Shown here piece by piece: positions 14,866 to 16,962 of a DNA stretch of 16,962 bases (within the stretch, counting starts at the first letter, position 1; the number at the start of each line of letters is the position of its first letter). The stretch spans positions 1 through 16,962 of the forward strand of contig NZ_JAQQPS010000043.1 of assembly GCF_036688685.1 (NCBI RefSeq). The letters are read 5' to 3'. A program made the position numbers and the translations under genes. The DNA is from JALYUM01 sp036688685. GTDB lineage: Bacteria; Pseudomonadota; Gammaproteobacteria; Burkholderiales; Burkholderiaceae_D. Below the pieces are notes generated by a model. That model searched no databases. It was not told the DNA's origin and saw only the letters and a program-made list of their open reading frames with translations.

Positions 14866-15360
14866 CAGGAATTTGGAAATACTTCTGACACCGGCCGTGC
14901 CGACGACCCAGGCGCCGCAGCGCATGATCTGCAACGCACCTTGCACCGGCAGTTCGCTCATCGTGATAATCAAGGCGTCGCCATCAGCGTACAGTACCAA
15001 AAAATCGCACCAGCCGGCGGACAAAGTTCGCCGCCGGACGGTAGCCGATGCTGTCGTCCGCGCCAACTTTCAACGTGCCGTGGGCGGGACCGCTGATCAC
15101 ACGCACTGCCAGCAGGTCGCCGCCCCATCGAACGCGACACCATAGGCTGGAACGTCGCCGCTGTACCTTGCGCCAAGCTTGCCGCCAGTTCGCTGCAGAT
15201 TGGCGTATCGCTCACTGGCCGTACCGTGAAGCGCAGCGTCGCTCTGTTGGAGGAAGTTTACCGTCGCTCCATGACGATATGTAAGCTCACCTGTTTGTAT
15301 GGCTACGCCCATTCCGACATGCACTAAAAACGTGGCCGTCATGCGCGTGTCGATCATCAA
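14866..15360 (-). pseudogene. Frameshifted remnant resembling cadherin-like/tandem-95 adhesin repeats
   Basis: No intact gene lies here, but the minus strand shows adhesin-repeat-like segments spread over three frames. One frame from 15360 reads to GDVPAYGVAFDGA and stops at 15097. A second frame from about 15118 reads LLAVRVISGPAHGTLKVGAD then SIGYRPAANF and stops at 14984. A third frame then reads YADGDALIITMSELPVQGAL. The patterns SGPAHGTL, Y-x-PAANF and LPVQGALQ are typical of the cadherin-like or tandem repeats in very large bacterial surface proteins. At least two frame changes would be needed to join them. I infer a decayed internal piece of such a gene; the outer limits are approximate. 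Sequencing errors are an alternative for the frameshifts. Confidence 0.45.
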
Positions 15361-15971
15361 AAAAAGGTTTTCGTTAAATGTGAGACAACCATCTCAAACC
15401 TTAGTCGAATCGGCTCGATATAGCCATTCATCGCATAGCGGTGCCGTGAGACGATTTCTGTAAAATCATTCTTGTGACACAACGCCGCTGCCACTACACC
15501 AGCGTTCGCCTCAGATTCAAGTGGCCTGACAATAATTTTATTATTTAACAACCTTTCAAGTGCTGGAAGATCATTGCACTCATCAAGCATCGGGAATACT
15601 TTGCGCTGCAGAATTTTCTCAACCTCTACGAACGCAGTCTCAATTTCGCGCAGATTGTGAACCATAAATGACAAATTTTCCCCAACAAAGAAATCCAGAT
15701 TCAACGTCACGGAGCGAGAAACGCCCCAATACTCCTTTGATCTGGCGAGCAGTGGATTTAAAATATCCTCAACCGCATCGAAGCGAATGCAGACGTAAAA
15801 TGTGAACCTGAACATCGGATTATAATCCGATACTGGACATCCAATTTCCTGAAATCCAAACGGTGTGGCGCGTCTAAATATACAATCGTTCTTTACGGCA
15901 ATAAATCCAGCTGGAATTAGTATCCGACTAAATCCACTTCAAATAATTTTATTAACTTCCGATTTTTTCAT
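15357..15971 (-). pseudogene. Gene of unknown function interrupted by an in-frame TGA at codon 11
   Basis: From the ATG at 15971 the frame reads MKKSEVNKII, then TGA (complement of 15939-15941), then continues in the same frame as SGFSRILIPAGFIAV, NDCIFRRATPFGFQEIG and on to a stop at 15357; full length would be 204 codons. The next ATG, at 15815, leaves 152 aa but cuts off well-formed sequence, so the upstream ATG with AAGAAG five bases before it is probably the original start. The product would be a soluble protein with CIRFDAVEDILNPLLARSKE near the middle. It loosely recalls small uncharacterised DUF4304-like proteins, which I cannot confirm. GC content is far below the operon, suggesting horizontal origin. 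A nonsense mutation is the simple reading; a functional shortened product from 15815 or a sequencing error remain possible. Confidence 0.6.
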
Positions 15972-16056
15972 GGCTTCTTATATTTAATTCCATCGATTAT
16001 ACAGAGAATTTAATAATCTTAATTTCAGCCACCGCCGCGGTGTTGATGTCGATCTG

Positions 16057-16257
16057 CTAGATGTCAAGCCTCGTCTGGTAGCGAACGCATTTGACGAATA
16101 ACTCTGGTTTCTTTTGCTACCATTCCTTGAGCGCTTGAATTGGCGTTTTGGAGCCAATGGCGCGCTGCGGAATGTGATGGTTGTACAGCTTCAAGTAGTT
16201 GAGCAAGGTAGTTTCGAGATCTGCCCGGCTGTCGAACCTAAGCCTTGCGTATTTTTT
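16057..16257 (-). pseudogene. 3' remnant of an IS481-family transposase gene
   Basis: The minus strand encodes KKYARLRFDSRADLETTLLN then YLKLYNHHIPQRAIGSKTPI and QALKEW, which is the C-terminal end of the integrase core of IS481-type transposases. At 16117-16119 a TAG interrupts the frame, after which QKKPELFVKCVRYQTRLDI continues to the natural-looking stop at 16057-16059. Transposases of this group end in just this way, so the TAG is probably a nonsense mutation, likely of a Tyr codon. Upstream of about 16257 the homology ends abruptly, so the catalytic DDE part is missing. The element cannot be active. I could not find its terminal inverted repeats. Confidence 0.75.
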
Positions 16258-16831
16258 GCTCAGACAGATAGCCGCTGTATGATTGGTTAATGCTGCAAGC
16301 ATAAGCCAGCTCGTACCATTGATATATCTCCTTACCACAATGACCCGGCCCTTCGTTTACCAGTTCACAAAACCCTTGGACAGGCACGCCCCCTACAGAA
16401 TCTGCTTCACTTTGGCAATTCCCTGCTTGCATCGCTGTTGACGAAATTAATCAGGTCTAACCACTGCTCTGAGGCACATTAAGTCGCATTCAAGTCGCTA
16501 TTACTCCCGACAATAAACGCTCGCCTTGGTGTTGCGGATCTCGGCGCAATTCCAACCGCTGAACTGGTCGACGTTCATATGGTCTCACCGATAGTGGGGT
16601 CAATCAAATTTCCCACCGGGGTCGACAGTGAAACGGCTGACAAGAGAGGTTTCTGGCCTGACCGTCAGCACCGGCACCTGCGCCAGAGCCCCTCCACGTC
16701 AACGGCGATGGCCTGGCTGGCCGCTGCCGCACGTTGGATCAGGTTCGGGAGCGCGAGCGCGCCGGAACCTCGTTTCCGTCATGTAGGATCAGGCGTGTCT
16801 CCGATGGTCGTGGCGACACTCTGTCAGTACT
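16258..16831. other. Gene-free stretch with possible IS debris
   Basis: No convincing gene is seen in these 574 bases. The part nearest the transposase remnant has small minus-strand open frames without recognisable content. A 25-codon minus-strand frame at 16501-16578 (FSGWNCAEIRNTKASVYCRE at its end) reads like protein but is too short to call. From about 16600 the GC content rises. The interruption of the IS481 gene near 16257 suggests that this stretch was joined by deletion or insertion. Confidence 0.4.
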
Positions 16832-16962
16832 TCATTGATCACCCCTACCGCCCGCGCGCCTGTGTGCTCGCAGTTGTTCCAATTCCTGCTGCGCTTCTAT
16901 ATGTCCCATTTCCGCTGCAATCCGGCAATGCTGAAACGCTTTTTCGTCGTCTTCCGTCAGAC
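16832..16962 (-). CDS. C-terminal end of a Sel1-like repeat protein (partial, runs off right edge)
   Basis: The last 42 codons of a minus-strand gene are present, ending with TGA (complement of 16832-16834). They read LTEDDEKAFQHCRIAAEMGH then IEAQQELEQLRAHRRAGG. The pattern of a helix with A-x-x-x-x-x-IAAEMGHIEAQQ-x-L matches the second helix of a Sel1/TPR-type repeat. Such repeats mediate protein-protein contacts; no specific role can be given from so little sequence. The frame runs open to the window edge. Confidence 0.55.
   Translation of the reverse strand, partial: LTEDDEKAFQHCRIAAEMGHIEAQQELEQLRAHRRAGGRGDQ

Noticed and set aside
16590..16645. Sequence recalling the terminal region of IS21-type elements (TGGGGTCAATC and nearby GGGGTCGACAG)
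   Set aside because: The resemblance is from memory and short; no transposase frame or matching inverted repeat was found beside it.

Overview
The window is GC-rich DNA of the kind found in Betaproteobacteria. The protein sequences fit Burkholderiales, perhaps an Oxalobacteraceae (Massilia/Duganella-like) genome; that placement is an inference from composition and protein flavour, not a search. About three quarters of it is one very compact plus-strand flagellar operon. The rest is a lower-GC, gene-poor region with broken genes and an insertion-sequence remnant.

Positions 2-12441 carry, in order: flgA (3' end), flgH, flgI, flgB, flgC, fliE, fliF, an unrecognised 161-aa gene in the slot where fliG and fliH normally lie, fliI, fliJ, a fliK-like gene, a short flgD, flgE, a reduced fliM-like gene, fliN, fliO, fliP, a FliA-type sigma factor and an unrecognised 126-aa gene. 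Most junctions overlap (ATGA, GTGA or TGATG), so the genes are probably translated from one transcript with coupling. fliH lies on the opposite strand (12438-13139), converging on the last gene with interlocking stop codons. Together the genes encode the P and L rings, proximal rod parts, MS ring, export ATPase complex, hook cap, hook, part of the C-ring and part of the export gate. FliQ, FliR, FlhA, FlhB, distal rod, filament, stator and chemotaxis genes are not in the window.

The system looks unlike a textbook flagellum. No normal FliG is present. The FliM-like protein is short, with only one evident SpoA domain and no CheY-binding N-terminus. FlgD is about 131 aa, FlgH lacks a lipobox, and FliP is followed by a sigma factor instead of FliQ. 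This suggests a divergent accessory flagellar system whose rotor or switch is reduced or replaced. Whether it rotates, and whether missing parts come from another locus, cannot be told from this window.

From about 13185 the character changes. There is a small secreted four-cysteine protein (minus), an acidic protein with an internal duplication (plus, 14171-14794), a frameshifted remnant resembling repeats of large adhesins (minus), a gene interrupted by an in-frame TGA at codon 11 (minus, 15357-15971), the 3' end of an IS481-type transposase gene with its own nonsense codon (minus), a stretch without recognisable genes, and the C-terminus of a Sel1-like repeat protein running off the right edge.
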